Of a DNA stretch of 64,000 bases, positions 8,024 to 15,547 are shown in pieces. Position 1 is the first letter of the stretch, and every line of letters begins with the position of its first letter. Location: NCBI GenBank assembly GCA_011390805.1, contig JAABRT010000003.1, positions 56,047-120,046 of the forward strand, read 5' to 3'. Both the position numbers and the translations under genes were made by a program. The stretch comes from Gemmatimonas sp. (GTDB lineage Bacteria > Gemmatimonadota > Gemmatimonadetes > Gemmatimonadales > Gemmatimonadaceae). The notes under the pieces are model-generated. The model made no database searches and was not told where the DNA came from. It worked only from the letters and a program-made list of their open reading frames with translations.

Positions 8024-8073
8024 ACCTAACGAGTATTCGACTGCGTGCAATCACTGCACTCAGCGATTTAGGC
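8024..8073 (-). repeat. Candidate short attC site
   Basis: On the minus strand the element reads GCCTAAA ... GTTAGGT. GTTAGGT is a perfect match to the GTTRRRY core box; the partner GCCTAAA differs by one base from RYYYAAC. It is only 50 bp, shorter than typical attC, and the inner arms pair imperfectly. A small reading frame (8283-8068) ends with TAA inside the GCCTAAA box, as at the other sites. Confidence 0.4.
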
Positions 8074-8283
8074 AGGCGCTGCCCACAGTCTATGTATGTC
8101 AATCAGGTGCAGCAAGATCGGACCATCGCGTTGTCGCACCAGCACTTGCACGCACCGCCCACGGTTGTCGCGCCGATTTAGGCTGCAGCGAATGCAGCCT
8201 AAGACGCACGGGCGCGGAGCAAGCGGAAAAAGCTCGCTGTGCCCCGGGCGCATGGGCGGCTTGGTCTCGTAGACAACCGCCAC
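8068..8283 (-). CDS. Possible small cassette ORF (71 aa), unrecognised
   Basis: This frame would encode 71 residues ending QVLVRQRDGPILLHLIDIHR and a short tail. I recognise no family. Its only support is position: same strand as the other cassette genes and a TAA stop inside the candidate attC at 8024-8073. A perfect 10-bp inverted repeat (TTAGGCTGCA and TGCAGCCTAA, 8178-8202, 5-base loop) lies inside it and repeats the GCCTAAATCG box of the attC. The frame may therefore be a decayed or chimeric cassette rather than a gene. Confidence 0.25.
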   Translation of the reverse strand: MAVVYETKPPMRPGHSELFPLAPRPCVLGCIRCSLNRRDNRGRCVQVLVRQRDGPILLHLIDIHRLWAAPA

Positions 8284-8480
8284 TGCGGATGTCGGAGCGG
8301 CATGCCGTCCAAGACCCTTGGTGACCGGATCGGTCTGCAGCAGGCCCTCACGGATCCAGAGGGTCTACTGAGCGAACTCGGCGACGGTGGTTACATCGTG
8401 ATCAGCATCCGGCAAGATCTCTACACTCACGAAACCCCACCCCCACTGGCGACACCGTGTGGCATGAACCAGTATCAAAC
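8284..8480. other. Region upstream of glpD without a recognised gene
   Basis: The plus strand is open here (a frame from 8302 reads MPSKTLGDRIGLQQALTDPE and continues), but the peptide matches no family I know and runs on in a different frame into glpD. It may be the remnant of a truncated gene at the edge of the cassette cluster, or simply the glpD leader. No integrase, attI site or clear promoter is seen. Confidence 0.3.
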
Positions 8481-10187
8481 ATGCGCACCTCAGCGGCCGA
8501 TCCCGACGCACCATCACTCGCAGCCACCGCCGCCCGTATCGCACAACATCCCAATGTCGCAGCAGCGGCGCGACATGAAACGATCACAGCGCTGGCGAAC
8601 GGTACGTTTGATGTCATCATTGTAGGCGGTGGCATTACCGGCGCGGGCGCGGCGCGCGAAGCCGCACTGCGCGGCCTGCGTGTGGCGCTCGTTGAACGCG
8701 ACGACTTTGCCGCGGGCACATCAAGTCGCTCCTCGCGACTGGTGCACGGCGGCGTGCGCTACCTCGAACACGGACACATCGGACTGGTGTTTGAATCCAG
8801 CCGGGAGCGTCGCCTGCTGCTCGAACTCGCACCGCATCTGGTGCGGCCGCTCGCGTTCACGTGGCCGGTGTATCGCGACGCACGCGTGCCGCGCTGGAAG
8901 CTGCGCGCCGGACTGGCGTTGTACGACGCACTGTCGCTCTGGAAAAACGAACGACACATCGGCCTTGATGTTGATGGTGTGCTCGACGCCGAACCATCGC
9001 TTGACCGCCATGACATGGTGGGCGGTGCACGATACTGGGACGCAGCCACAGACGATACGCGACTCACACTCGCGACGGTAATCGCCGCACGCGAAGCCGG
9101 AGCGGTGATTGCCAATCATGTGGAGGTGATCAGCGGCGTGCACAACGGAAAAGCACTGGCCGGCATCATGGTGCGTGACACGCGCGAGAAGGTGGAGTTC
9201 GCGGTACATGCCCCGCTGGTTATCAACTGTACCGGACCGTGGAGCGATGCTACAGCGGCGCTCACCGGGGTGCCGTCTACGCACGCGGTGCACGGCGCAG
9301 TTGGCGCGCACGTTGCCGTCTCGCGGCAGCGACTGGGCAATCGCGATGCGATTACCATCACGTCGCCTGTTGACGGACGCGTGATGTTTGTGCTGCCAGC
9401 CGGCGTGCACACGATCATTGGCACAACAGAACGCCCCGCACAAAGCGGTCCCGATGATGTGCGCGCCAACAGGCAGGAAGTCTCGTATCTGTTGCGCTCG
9501 GTGAACGCGCGCTTTCCGCACGCCAATCTTACCAGCGAAGATGTGATTGCCGCCTGGGCCGGCATTCGACCACTCGCCGCTTCAGCCACCGGCGATGCAC
9601 GCGATACTGGCAGCGCGTCGCGTGAACATGCGATCGTACGCGCCGACAACGGCCTCGTAAGCGTGACCGGCGGCAAGCTTACCACGTATCGCGCGATGGC
9701 CGTTGATATTCTTGATCGCGCCACCAACAACAAAGCCACTGACAGCGCCGAAGAACGCAGCGAAAGTGAACCGCTGCCCGGTGGCGACATGGTGTCGCTT
9801 GAACAGACACAGCGCGATGCCACTACAACGTGTGGAGACGCGGCGGTTGGTGAACGACTCGCGCGCGCCTACGGCAGCCGTTGGCGTAATGTGTGGAGCT
9901 ATGCACAACGCGATTCGGCACTACGCACCCGTCTCTCCGATCAGTTGCCCTATCTGGTGGCCGAAGTCGCGCACGCCGTAGAACGTGAAGCGGCCTGTAC
10001 TTTTGCCGACGTGCTGGTGCGACGCACACACGTTGCGTTCGAAACACGGGACCATGGTGTTGCAGTCGCCGAACGCATTGCGCCGCTTATGGCAGCGCTG
10101 CTGCAGTGGAACGATGAACGCGTGGCCTCAGAGCTCGAATGCTATCGAGCAGAGGCCACGCGTTTGTTTTCCATCGACGAGCCGTAG
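8481..10187 (+). CDS. glpD: Aerobic glycerol-3-phosphate dehydrogenase
   Basis: An FAD enzyme of 568 residues that oxidises glycerol-3-phosphate to dihydroxyacetone phosphate and passes electrons to quinone at the inner membrane. The dinucleotide-binding motif DVIIVGGGITGAGAA is near residues 45-58, followed by SSRSSRLVHGGVRYLE, a GlpD signature. Further on are INCTGPWSD and WAGIRPLA, then SVTGGKLTTYR, the second FAD contact. The C-terminal extension with conserved arginines matches the GlpD helical domain. I chose ATG 8481; GTG 8457 is an alternative that adds eight residues. Neither has a strong ribosome-binding site. It converges with greA, leaving only 3 bp between the stops. Confidence 0.93.
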   Translation: MRTSAADPDAPSLAATAARIAQHPNVAAAARHETITALANGTFDVIIVGGGITGAGAAREAALRGLRVALVERDDFAAGTSSRSSRLVHGGVRYLEHGHIGLVFESSRERRLLLELAPHLVRPLAFTWPVYRDARVPRWKLRAGLALYDALSLWKNERHIGLDVDGVLDAEPSLDRHDMVGGARYWDAATDDTRLTLATVIAAREAGAVIANHVEVISGVHNGKALAGIMVRDTREKVEFAVHAPLVINCTGPWSDATAALTGVPSTHAVHGAVGAHVAVSRQRLGNRDAITITSPVDGRVMFVLPAGVHTIIGTTERPAQSGPDDVRANRQEVSYLLRSVNARFPHANLTSEDVIAAWAGIRPLAASATGDARDTGSASREHAIVRADNGLVSVTGGKLTTYRAMAVDILDRATNNKATDSAEERSESEPLPGGDMVSLEQTQRDATTTCGDAAVGERLARAYGSRWRNVWSYAQRDSALRTRLSDQLPYLVAEVAHAVEREAACTFADVLVRRTHVAFETRDHGVAVAERIAPLMAALLQWNDERVASELECYRAEATRLFSIDEP

Positions 10188-10190
10188 TAG

Positions 10191-10670
10191 TTATACCGCG
10201 TTCACGTCGTCGTGAATGGTGACCAGCTCAACAACTTTGAGTTTGCGTACCATCGTGGGCAGACGCAAAACTACCGTTTCGCCAACCGCTTTTCCGGAGA
10301 GCGCGAGTCCGATCGGCGAGCCCATCGTGACCTGTCCCTCTTCAAACTCCGACGCGTCGCCGAACACCAGACTGTACGACTCACGGTCGCTCGTGGCCTC
10401 GTCCTCAACAACAACCTTTGAACCGAGCCCGACGCGGTCGGCGGGGATCTGATCCATTTCAATGCTGCCGAGCTTGCTCAGGCGCATGTTGAGCTGACCG
10501 AGCCGGGCCTGCACAAACTGTTGACGTTCGAGTGCGGCCTTGTACTCGGAGTTTTCCTTGAGGTCGCCCATCTCGACCGCGCGACGGATTTCCGCCGGCA
10601 GCACGATGTGCAGTTCGTGGGTGAGCTTTTCAACTTCGCCCCGAAGCTTGGCCTTGAGTTCCTCGAGCAT
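10191..10670 (-). CDS. greA: Transcription elongation factor GreA
   Basis: GreA binds the RNA polymerase secondary channel and stimulates transcript cleavage in backtracked complexes. The N-terminal coiled coil (MLEELKAKLRGEVEKLTHEL) carries the acidic tip motif EMGDLKENSEY that places the catalytic Mg. The C-terminal FKBP-like domain is also complete (SYSLVFGDASEF, MGSPIGLALSGKAVGETV). Length 159 matches the family. The ATG at 10670 gives the canonical start. An in-frame ATG at 10715 would add 15 residues (MSDAVGSRVSFRCDV), and I cannot exclude it because no clear Shine-Dalgarno sequence is present for either. Confidence 0.93.
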   Translation of the reverse strand: MLEELKAKLRGEVEKLTHELHIVLPAEIRRAVEMGDLKENSEYKAALERQQFVQARLGQLNMRLSKLGSIEMDQIPADRVGLGSKVVVEDEATSDRESYSLVFGDASEFEEGQVTMGSPIGLALSGKAVGETVVLRLPTMVRKLKVVELVTIHDDVNAV

Positions 10671-10747
10671 AACGTCACACCGGAAAGAGACACGAGACCC
10701 CACGGCGTCGGACATGACGTCGCGGGGTACGGGCAAATAGAAAACGA

Positions 10748-10776
10748 GCGCCCGGCCCGATTTCAGGGCCGAGCGC
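10748..10776 (-). terminator. Rho-independent terminator for the LVIVD gene
   Basis: On the minus strand the stem GCGCTCGGCCC pairs with GGGCCGGGCGC (one G-T pair) around a 7-base loop. TCGTTTTCT follows directly. It lies about 75 bp beyond the stop of the LVIVD-repeat gene and upstream of greA. Confidence 0.65.
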
Positions 10777-10852
10777 GTCTGTCTTCTAAAACCTACCGCT
10801 TGCCAGCGAACGGCTCAAGGGTAGGCAAACGGTAACCGCTAAAGCGAACTGA

Positions 10853-12697
10853 TCAGTTCGAAGCGTTAGCGAGATCGCGGATCGCCGCGGCCATTGCTCG
10901 TACACGTGCTGCGTCGGACGCGCCTCGCGCATCTGCATCAACCTGCGATGCCAACGTGGTAAGCGCTGATTTGCGCGCTGCACCGCTGGCACGCTCGGCC
11001 GCAGTGAGTGCCTGTGCAATCGCCGAAGTGCGCGCCGCTGACAAGCCATTGCCACGCACCAGCTGATCGAGATATGAACGCACAACCGGGAACGCCGCCG
11101 GCCACGTGATGCGAGGCTGACTTTGCGGATTGAACTCATCCATCATCACGAGCTTCGCCGCCGCCAGTTCGTTGGCCGACAGATGTTCGCTGGGCTGCAG
11201 CTCAAGAATATCGAGACCGCGCGCCATCTCTGACGAGTACACATATCCGTTGTACCAGTACGCGCCCCACGAGCCACCAATGGTTGCGCGCTGACGTGAC
11301 TCAGGAGCAGCGTCACCCGTGGCCGGAGGTGAATCGACCGGACCGCGATCGAAGTAGGCGATTTCGAATGGCTTATCGGGATCGGTAAAGTCGATCACAT
11401 CAACACCGCCCTGATACCACCCCTGCACCATGATGTCACGTCCCGGTACGGGCACGAGTGAACCATTGTGCGACACACAGTTTTCCTGTGCGGTTTGCGC
11501 CGACGGAAGTTTGAAGTACGCGTGTTGCTTGAACTTCTTGTCATCACCAATCACCAATGTGGTGTTGCCACCCATTTCGAGTGGATGAATGGCCTGACAG
11601 TTGGGCGCCGTTCCGCCACCCCACTCATCGGTGAACACGACCTTTTTGCCGTCGTTGCTGAACACTGCGGTGTGCCACAGCGAGAAGTTCGTGTCGGCCA
11701 CTGCGTCCAGTCGAACCGGGCTTTCCGGCTTGGAGATGTCCACAAGAATGCCGTAGCTCGCACAGGCGCCAGCCAGCAACCCCATTTCAGGATACGCCGT
11801 TACGTCATGGCAGTTACGCGGGCCGGTACCGCGCACGGCAGCGGCGTCAGCGCCGGGAATCGGACGGGCAGCGCGTGCGCGTCCACCACGTGCCGGTGCC
11901 GGACCGAGACCTGTGAAGATTCGCGCACCGGTTACAACTTCAGCGTCCTGCGGACGTGCAAGCGTGACCTTGATGACATCAAGGCGGAACAGTGAGTTGC
12001 TTTCATCGGCTGGATCGGCGCCGTTCTTGCAACCTGCAAGTTCAGTCTCCGGACGAGCATTCGCGTTGCCCGACACATAGATGTACAGCACGCCTTTGTC
12101 GGTGGGGCTCGGCACCAGTGTGTGCGTGTGTGAGCCTTTGCACGTCTGCACATTCTTCACGAGCCTGGGGCTTCGTGGATTGCTGACATCGTAAATGCGC
12201 ACACCAGCCATGTGATCGGCCGGATTGTCCACGCCGCCCTTTGCACAGTCGTTGCGATTGCCGCCACCTTCAGCACTCACGAAAAGCAGGTTGCCATAAA
12301 TGGACGGATCTCCCTGCGACGTAATGCACGGCACTGCCGAGAGCAGTTGCGGGTTGGCCTTGTTGCTGACATCCCATATTGAGAAGCCTGCAAAGTTTCC
12401 CTGATAGACTATGTCGCCACCAAACGCGAGATCGGAGTTCGCGAACGTCAGTCCACGTACCGAGTCGAATGGCGCGGCTTTGGGTGCCTGAGACACAAGG
12501 CGCATGTTCTTCGCTGCAACGCCCGCGTCCATCATGCCCGGCTTGAGATTGTTGCGAGGATCGTTGGCACTCGGATACGTCTGCGCACTGAGCGAAGACG
12601 CGAGAGGGGCAGCTAACGCACCAGCCAGAAGCGCGGTAACAAACGTTGACGTGCGGACACGTGGTGAACTGACGATTCCCAATCGGGTGGATCGCAT
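10853..12697 (-). CDS. Secreted LVIVD-repeat beta-propeller protein
   Basis: A 614-residue exported protein. The ATG at 12697 has GGAG ten bases upstream and opens a signal peptide (VTALLAGALAAPLASSLSAQ). The body has propeller blades of the LVIVD type, each with a 'x-x-I-x-D-V-S-N-P-x-x-P' strand: FSIWDVSNKANPQLL, VRIYDVSNPRSPRLV, ILVDISKPESPVRL, VDVIDFTDPDKPFEI. The last 75 residues are helical and alanine-rich, resembling FIMAH-type C-terminal domains. Function is unknown; such proteins are thought to bind ligands at the cell surface. It follows the DUF305 lipoprotein gene on the same strand with a 90-bp gap, a probable two-gene operon. Confidence 0.85.
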   Translation of the reverse strand: MRSTRLGIVSSPRVRTSTFVTALLAGALAAPLASSLSAQTYPSANDPRNNLKPGMMDAGVAAKNMRLVSQAPKAAPFDSVRGLTFANSDLAFGGDIVYQGNFAGFSIWDVSNKANPQLLSAVPCITSQGDPSIYGNLLFVSAEGGGNRNDCAKGGVDNPADHMAGVRIYDVSNPRSPRLVKNVQTCKGSHTHTLVPSPTDKGVLYIYVSGNANARPETELAGCKNGADPADESNSLFRLDVIKVTLARPQDAEVVTGARIFTGLGPAPARGGRARAARPIPGADAAAVRGTGPRNCHDVTAYPEMGLLAGACASYGILVDISKPESPVRLDAVADTNFSLWHTAVFSNDGKKVVFTDEWGGGTAPNCQAIHPLEMGGNTTLVIGDDKKFKQHAYFKLPSAQTAQENCVSHNGSLVPVPGRDIMVQGWYQGGVDVIDFTDPDKPFEIAYFDRGPVDSPPATGDAAPESRQRATIGGSWGAYWYNGYVYSSEMARGLDILELQPSEHLSANELAAAKLVMMDEFNPQSQPRITWPAAFPVVRSYLDQLVRGNGLSAARTSAIAQALTAAERASGAARKSALTTLASQVDADARGASDAARVRAMAAAIRDLANASN

Positions 12698-12787
12698 CGG
12701 GAACGACTCCGGGTAAAGGACAGAGGAGAACAGCACGAACAAATCAGCAGCACGACAACAGGGTAGCGCTTTCAGGAAACGAAGGTG

Positions 12788-13480
12788 TCAGTAACGCGCG
12801 GGGAGAGCATCGAGCATTTGCCACATGAGTTCGATTTCGGCGAGCTGTGACGTCTCCACTTCATTCGCCAGCACGGAGATGTCCACCTCCTGCGCCGCGC
12901 GCGGCGACGACATCAGGTCGGCCACCATGCTGATGGCTCCTTCGTGATGACGAATCATGAGCGTAAGAAACAGTTTGTCGAACTCGGTGCCTCGTGCGCG
13001 CTCGAGTGCATCAAGCTCACTGGTGGTGAGCATGCCGGGCATGCTCATGCCGCGCCACGACGACGTATCGGGGACAAACTGCCGGTACTCGCGAAGCCAG
13101 CCTTGCATAAGGGAAATCTCGCCGGCCTGCGACAAATCGATTTTCTGCGCGAGCTTGAGCACGCGCTCGCTCGCGCCTGCACCCTCAGCCATGCGCGTCA
13201 TGTGCACCGCCTGCGCATGGTGTGCAATCATGCCCTGCATGAAGCGCACATCGGCCTCGGTGATGAGCGAGCCATCGGGAATGGAAATGGGCGGCGCGCC
13301 GGGCATGTCGTGGTGATGGTGCGCTCCTGCGGCCGCACCGCTATCGGTGGCCAGCGGAGCAGATGCCCCGTCCGATGGTGCCGAAGGACGGGGACTGGTG
13401 CTTGGTGCAGCTGAGGCGCATCCGGCCAGAGCGACCAGAAACGATGCGGCGCGCAGACCGCGCAGTGGGACCAGCTTCAC
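12788..13480 (-). CDS. DUF305 lipoprotein
   Basis: A 230-residue protein starting at a GTG (13480) with lipobox ALAGC, then a low-complexity Pro/Ser/Ala linker and AHHHHDMPGAP, which could bind metal. The DUF305 domain follows: ITEADVRFMQGMIAHHAQAVHM and later LTLMIRHHEGAISMV. These HH pairs in M-x-x-HH context are the family hallmark and resemble the ferritin-like four-helix arrangement. DUF305 proteins are often linked to copper or other metal stress; that role is inference here. It is the first gene of a probable operon with the LVIVD-repeat propeller. Confidence 0.9.
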   Translation of the reverse strand: MKLVPLRGLRAASFLVALAGCASAAPSTSPRPSAPSDGASAPLATDSGAAAGAHHHHDMPGAPPISIPDGSLITEADVRFMQGMIAHHAQAVHMTRMAEGAGASERVLKLAQKIDLSQAGEISLMQGWLREYRQFVPDTSSWRGMSMPGMLTTSELDALERARGTEFDKLFLTLMIRHHEGAISMVADLMSSPRAAQEVDISVLANEVETSQLAEIELMWQMLDALPARY

Positions 13481-13563
13481 GGGAAATCTTGTCGGCGGGG
13501 AAAAACAGTGCGGACATCAAGCCTATTGGAAAAACGGCCCATACGCCAGCGACGTTGAGCCGG

Positions 13564-13607
13564 AAACAAAACGGGACGCCGCCCCCGAACCGGGGAACCG
13601 CGTCCCG
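13564..13607 (-). terminator. Rho-independent terminator for the DUF4332 gene
   Basis: On the minus strand CGGGACG pairs with CGTCCCG, with an inner CCCC/GGGG stem. TTTTGTTT follows immediately (13571-13564). It lies 54 bp beyond the DUF4332 stop. Confidence 0.75.
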
Positions 13608-13660
13608 CTGTAACTCACCACGACCCATCATGATCTTTCACTGCCAGCGAGCGGGTCAGA

Positions 13661-14215
13661 TCACCAGGGTCGGCGGCCAAACGTTGACGCGCCGGCGTTA
13701 CCTGTACTCACGGCGCCACCTGCATTTCCTCCACTGACCGTCTCCACCGTCTCCCGTCGTCCCTCACTGGAGAAGCTGTGCGCACCCTCGCGCACTGGAG
13801 CACGTTCCCTCTCGCGCCAACTCGGCACCATTTCCTTTGCCCGGGTAATCCACTTGGACACAGTCTTTATGGACGGCACGGCTCGTGTGAGCTTTCGCTC
13901 GCTGTTCACGCGGTGCAACAGGTGAACCACATTTTCCGGCTCGCGCTTGGCCAGCTGCTCCACAGACTCCACGCCGCTTACCTCAAGCAGTTGACCGAAC
14001 TCCGACCCGATTCCGGACACGCGCATCAAATCCGCCTGATGTTTCCAGGCGGTGAGCTGCATGACGGATGTCGCGCTGTTGGAGGCCAGCTCGCGCATGC
14101 CTTCATCGGTTGCACAGCGTTCGAGCAGCTCATCGGTGTTGCGAACGCCGGCAGCCAGAAGCCGGGCGGCGAAGTGCGGGCCGATGCCTTCGATTTGTTC
14201 GAGTTTGTAGGTCAT
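13661..14215 (-). CDS. DUF4332 domain protein (helix-hairpin-helix)
   Basis: A 184-residue protein with two helix-hairpin-helix-like units: LEQIEGIGPHFAARLLAAGV near the start and MRVSGIGSEFGQLLEVSGVE near residue 64. This matches DUF4332, a likely nucleic-acid-binding fold related to the HhH of DNA polymerases and topoisomerases. The final 50 residues are low-complexity (Gly, Ser, Arg). A strong GGAGGA box sits seven bases before the ATG, and a terminator follows the gene, so it is probably a single-gene unit. The cellular role is unknown. Confidence 0.85.
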   Translation of the reverse strand: MTYKLEQIEGIGPHFAARLLAAGVRNTDELLERCATDEGMRELASNSATSVMQLTAWKHQADLMRVSGIGSEFGQLLEVSGVESVEQLAKREPENVVHLLHRVNSERKLTRAVPSIKTVSKWITRAKEMVPSWRERERAPVREGAHSFSSEGRRETVETVSGGNAGGAVSTGNAGASTFGRRPW

Positions 14216-14663
14216 AAAATCCTCCGGAAGGGGCGGCCGCCACTACAAACCGGCGCACATACCCAATGGGGATCGCGCGTGGACAGATGCTCAAGACCGC
14301 AGGGCGGACCGGCGGGCAGAGAAAACCAACCTGCCGCAGCATCTGACGCGATTGTCGGCACAGCGCCGACCAACTGACTGCAACCCGTATCCTCAGGGCA
14401 GCGCGCTGAACAGTGAAAGCGCGCGGAGCAGCCTCAAACCATGAACGTGAAAGCTAACACAGCAAGCCCGGCAATACAACCCTAAACTATTGATTTTGTT
14501 TGACTTAGCAGACGTCACCACAGAGGCACAGAGGCGCAGAGAACAGCAGGCTCATTCATGGCGGAACAGTGTTGGAGGTGCCCCCGCAACCACCCCACCC
14601 CCAAAATCAGTTGCCGTTCCTCTGTGACTCCGTGACTCCGTGGTTTGCCGTAGCCGTTAATGA
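14216..14663. other. 448-bp intergenic region holding repeat element 1
   Basis: No gene is seen. The first 300 bp would carry the promoter of the DUF4332 gene and are otherwise unremarkable, with an AT-rich patch near 14480-14510. The remainder holds the palindromic CAGAGG-type element listed separately. Confidence 0.6.
14517..14644. repeat. Dispersed palindromic element, copy 1
   Basis: A 128-bp element. Its left arm has three CAGAGG-like units (ACCACAGAGGCACAGAGGC and on). Its right arm is the near-complement, ending ACTCCGTGACTCCGTGGT. Between them is an inner hairpin-like part with GCAAC and GTTGC around a CCCAC-AAAATC core (14586-14614). The same layout recurs at 27.6-27.9 kb and 55.2-55.4 kb. 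Confidence 0.75.
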
Positions 14664-15371
14664 TTACGGCTTGCTCACCGACAACCCGGTCACCGTGGCG
14701 TCGGTGTTGTGCCCGAAGCGCACACCATACACACCGTCAGTGCTCTTGAGTTTGCCTGCGGTCACCAGATCGGACTTGGCGTAGGTACCAACCGTGGTGC
14801 CATTGATCGCACACGAAACATCGTTGCCCTTTACCGTGACCGCGATCTCCTGCGTGACCGGCTGCAGCTTGCCGGCGGCCTTGTTCACGGCCGGGTTCGA
14901 CCCGCCACGCGGTCCGTTCATCTGGAACGGTGCCGGCCCAAAGCCGCGCACAATGAAGTTGCCGTTGCCGTACGCCGCGCAGTAGAGATAGCTCTCGTTG
15001 TCCGTGCCCAGGTCGTTGCCCGCGATCATGATGCCGTACGGGTGCGGATGGCTGTTCACGTTCATGTACTGCGGCTCGTTAAACGTGGCCTTGACCGTGT
15101 AATCACCGGTGGCCTTGTTGGCAGGGTTCCAGTACGTCACCGCCGGACCGGTGGTGACCACCATCTTGCCGCCTTCCATCGCCAGCTTGGCGTCGCTGAG
15201 CGTGAGCCCCGCTTTCACTTCTTTCGCATCGATCTTGCCCATCCAGCCGGGCACCATGATGCCACCGCCACTGACTTTGCGGGAATCTTCGTTGTTGGCC
15301 TGCGCAAGAAGCAGCTGCGGCACAAACATCGTCGCCGCGAGCACTGTGAGTGCCTGTCGTGTTGAACGCAT
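14664..15371 (-). CDS. Conserved secreted protein, possible lectin-like fold
   Basis: A 235-residue protein with a signal peptide (MRSTRQALTVLAATMFVPQ, cleavage after LLAQ). A GGAG box lies seven bases before the ATG. The mature part is beta-rich. Segments such as VTTGPAVTYWNPANKATGDY and HPHPYGIMIAGNDLG resemble the concanavalin-like DUF1080 proteins that bind or cleave sugars. I see no catalytic pair and would not name an activity. It is divergent from ppk1, with 176 bp between the starts. The reading is confident, the function is not. Confidence 0.8.
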   Translation of the reverse strand: MRSTRQALTVLAATMFVPQLLLAQANNEDSRKVSGGGIMVPGWMGKIDAKEVKAGLTLSDAKLAMEGGKMVVTTGPAVTYWNPANKATGDYTVKATFNEPQYMNVNSHPHPYGIMIAGNDLGTDNESYLYCAAYGNGNFIVRGFGPAPFQMNGPRGGSNPAVNKAAGKLQPVTQEIAVTVKGNDVSCAINGTTVGTYAKSDLVTAGKLKSTDGVYGVRFGHNTDATVTGLSVSKP

Positions 15372-15547
15372 GTCTCGTCTCCGTGATAATGGTCAGGCGA
15401 AGTTGTGGGTACAGACTGGGAAGATACCCGCCGGAGCATCACAGTGTTGCGGGGCAACAAGAGCGAGCGCTGCCAATCGCGTCACGGCGTCGCAACGCGT
15501 GGCGAACTGATGCTGGCCGATTTGATGACCGGGGCACATTTTGGGCG

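Larger units (their letters stand above)
6249..8073 (-). mobile_element. Integron-like gene-cassette cluster without a visible integrase (candidate CALIN)
   Basis: Three compact gene units, all on the minus strand, are separated by long imperfect palindromes whose ends carry RYYYAAC / GTTRRRY-like boxes: 6249-6343, 6774-6866, 7320-7455 and 8024-8073. If cutting is after the G of each right-hand box, the cassettes would be about 8029-7326 (DUF4160 + DUF2442), 7325-6780 (DUF4258-like + DUF2283) and 6779-6255 (alkyltransferase-like), sizes of 704, 546 and 525 bp. Stop codons of cassette genes lie inside or at the edge of the palindromes, as is common in integrons. No tyrosine recombinase gene is present in the window. 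Confidence 0.65.

Noticed and set aside
6240..8480. An integron integrase gene (intI)
   Set aside because: I searched the flanks for tyrosine-recombinase boxes (R...HxxR...Y) and saw none in any frame, so only a cassette cluster without integrase is claimed.
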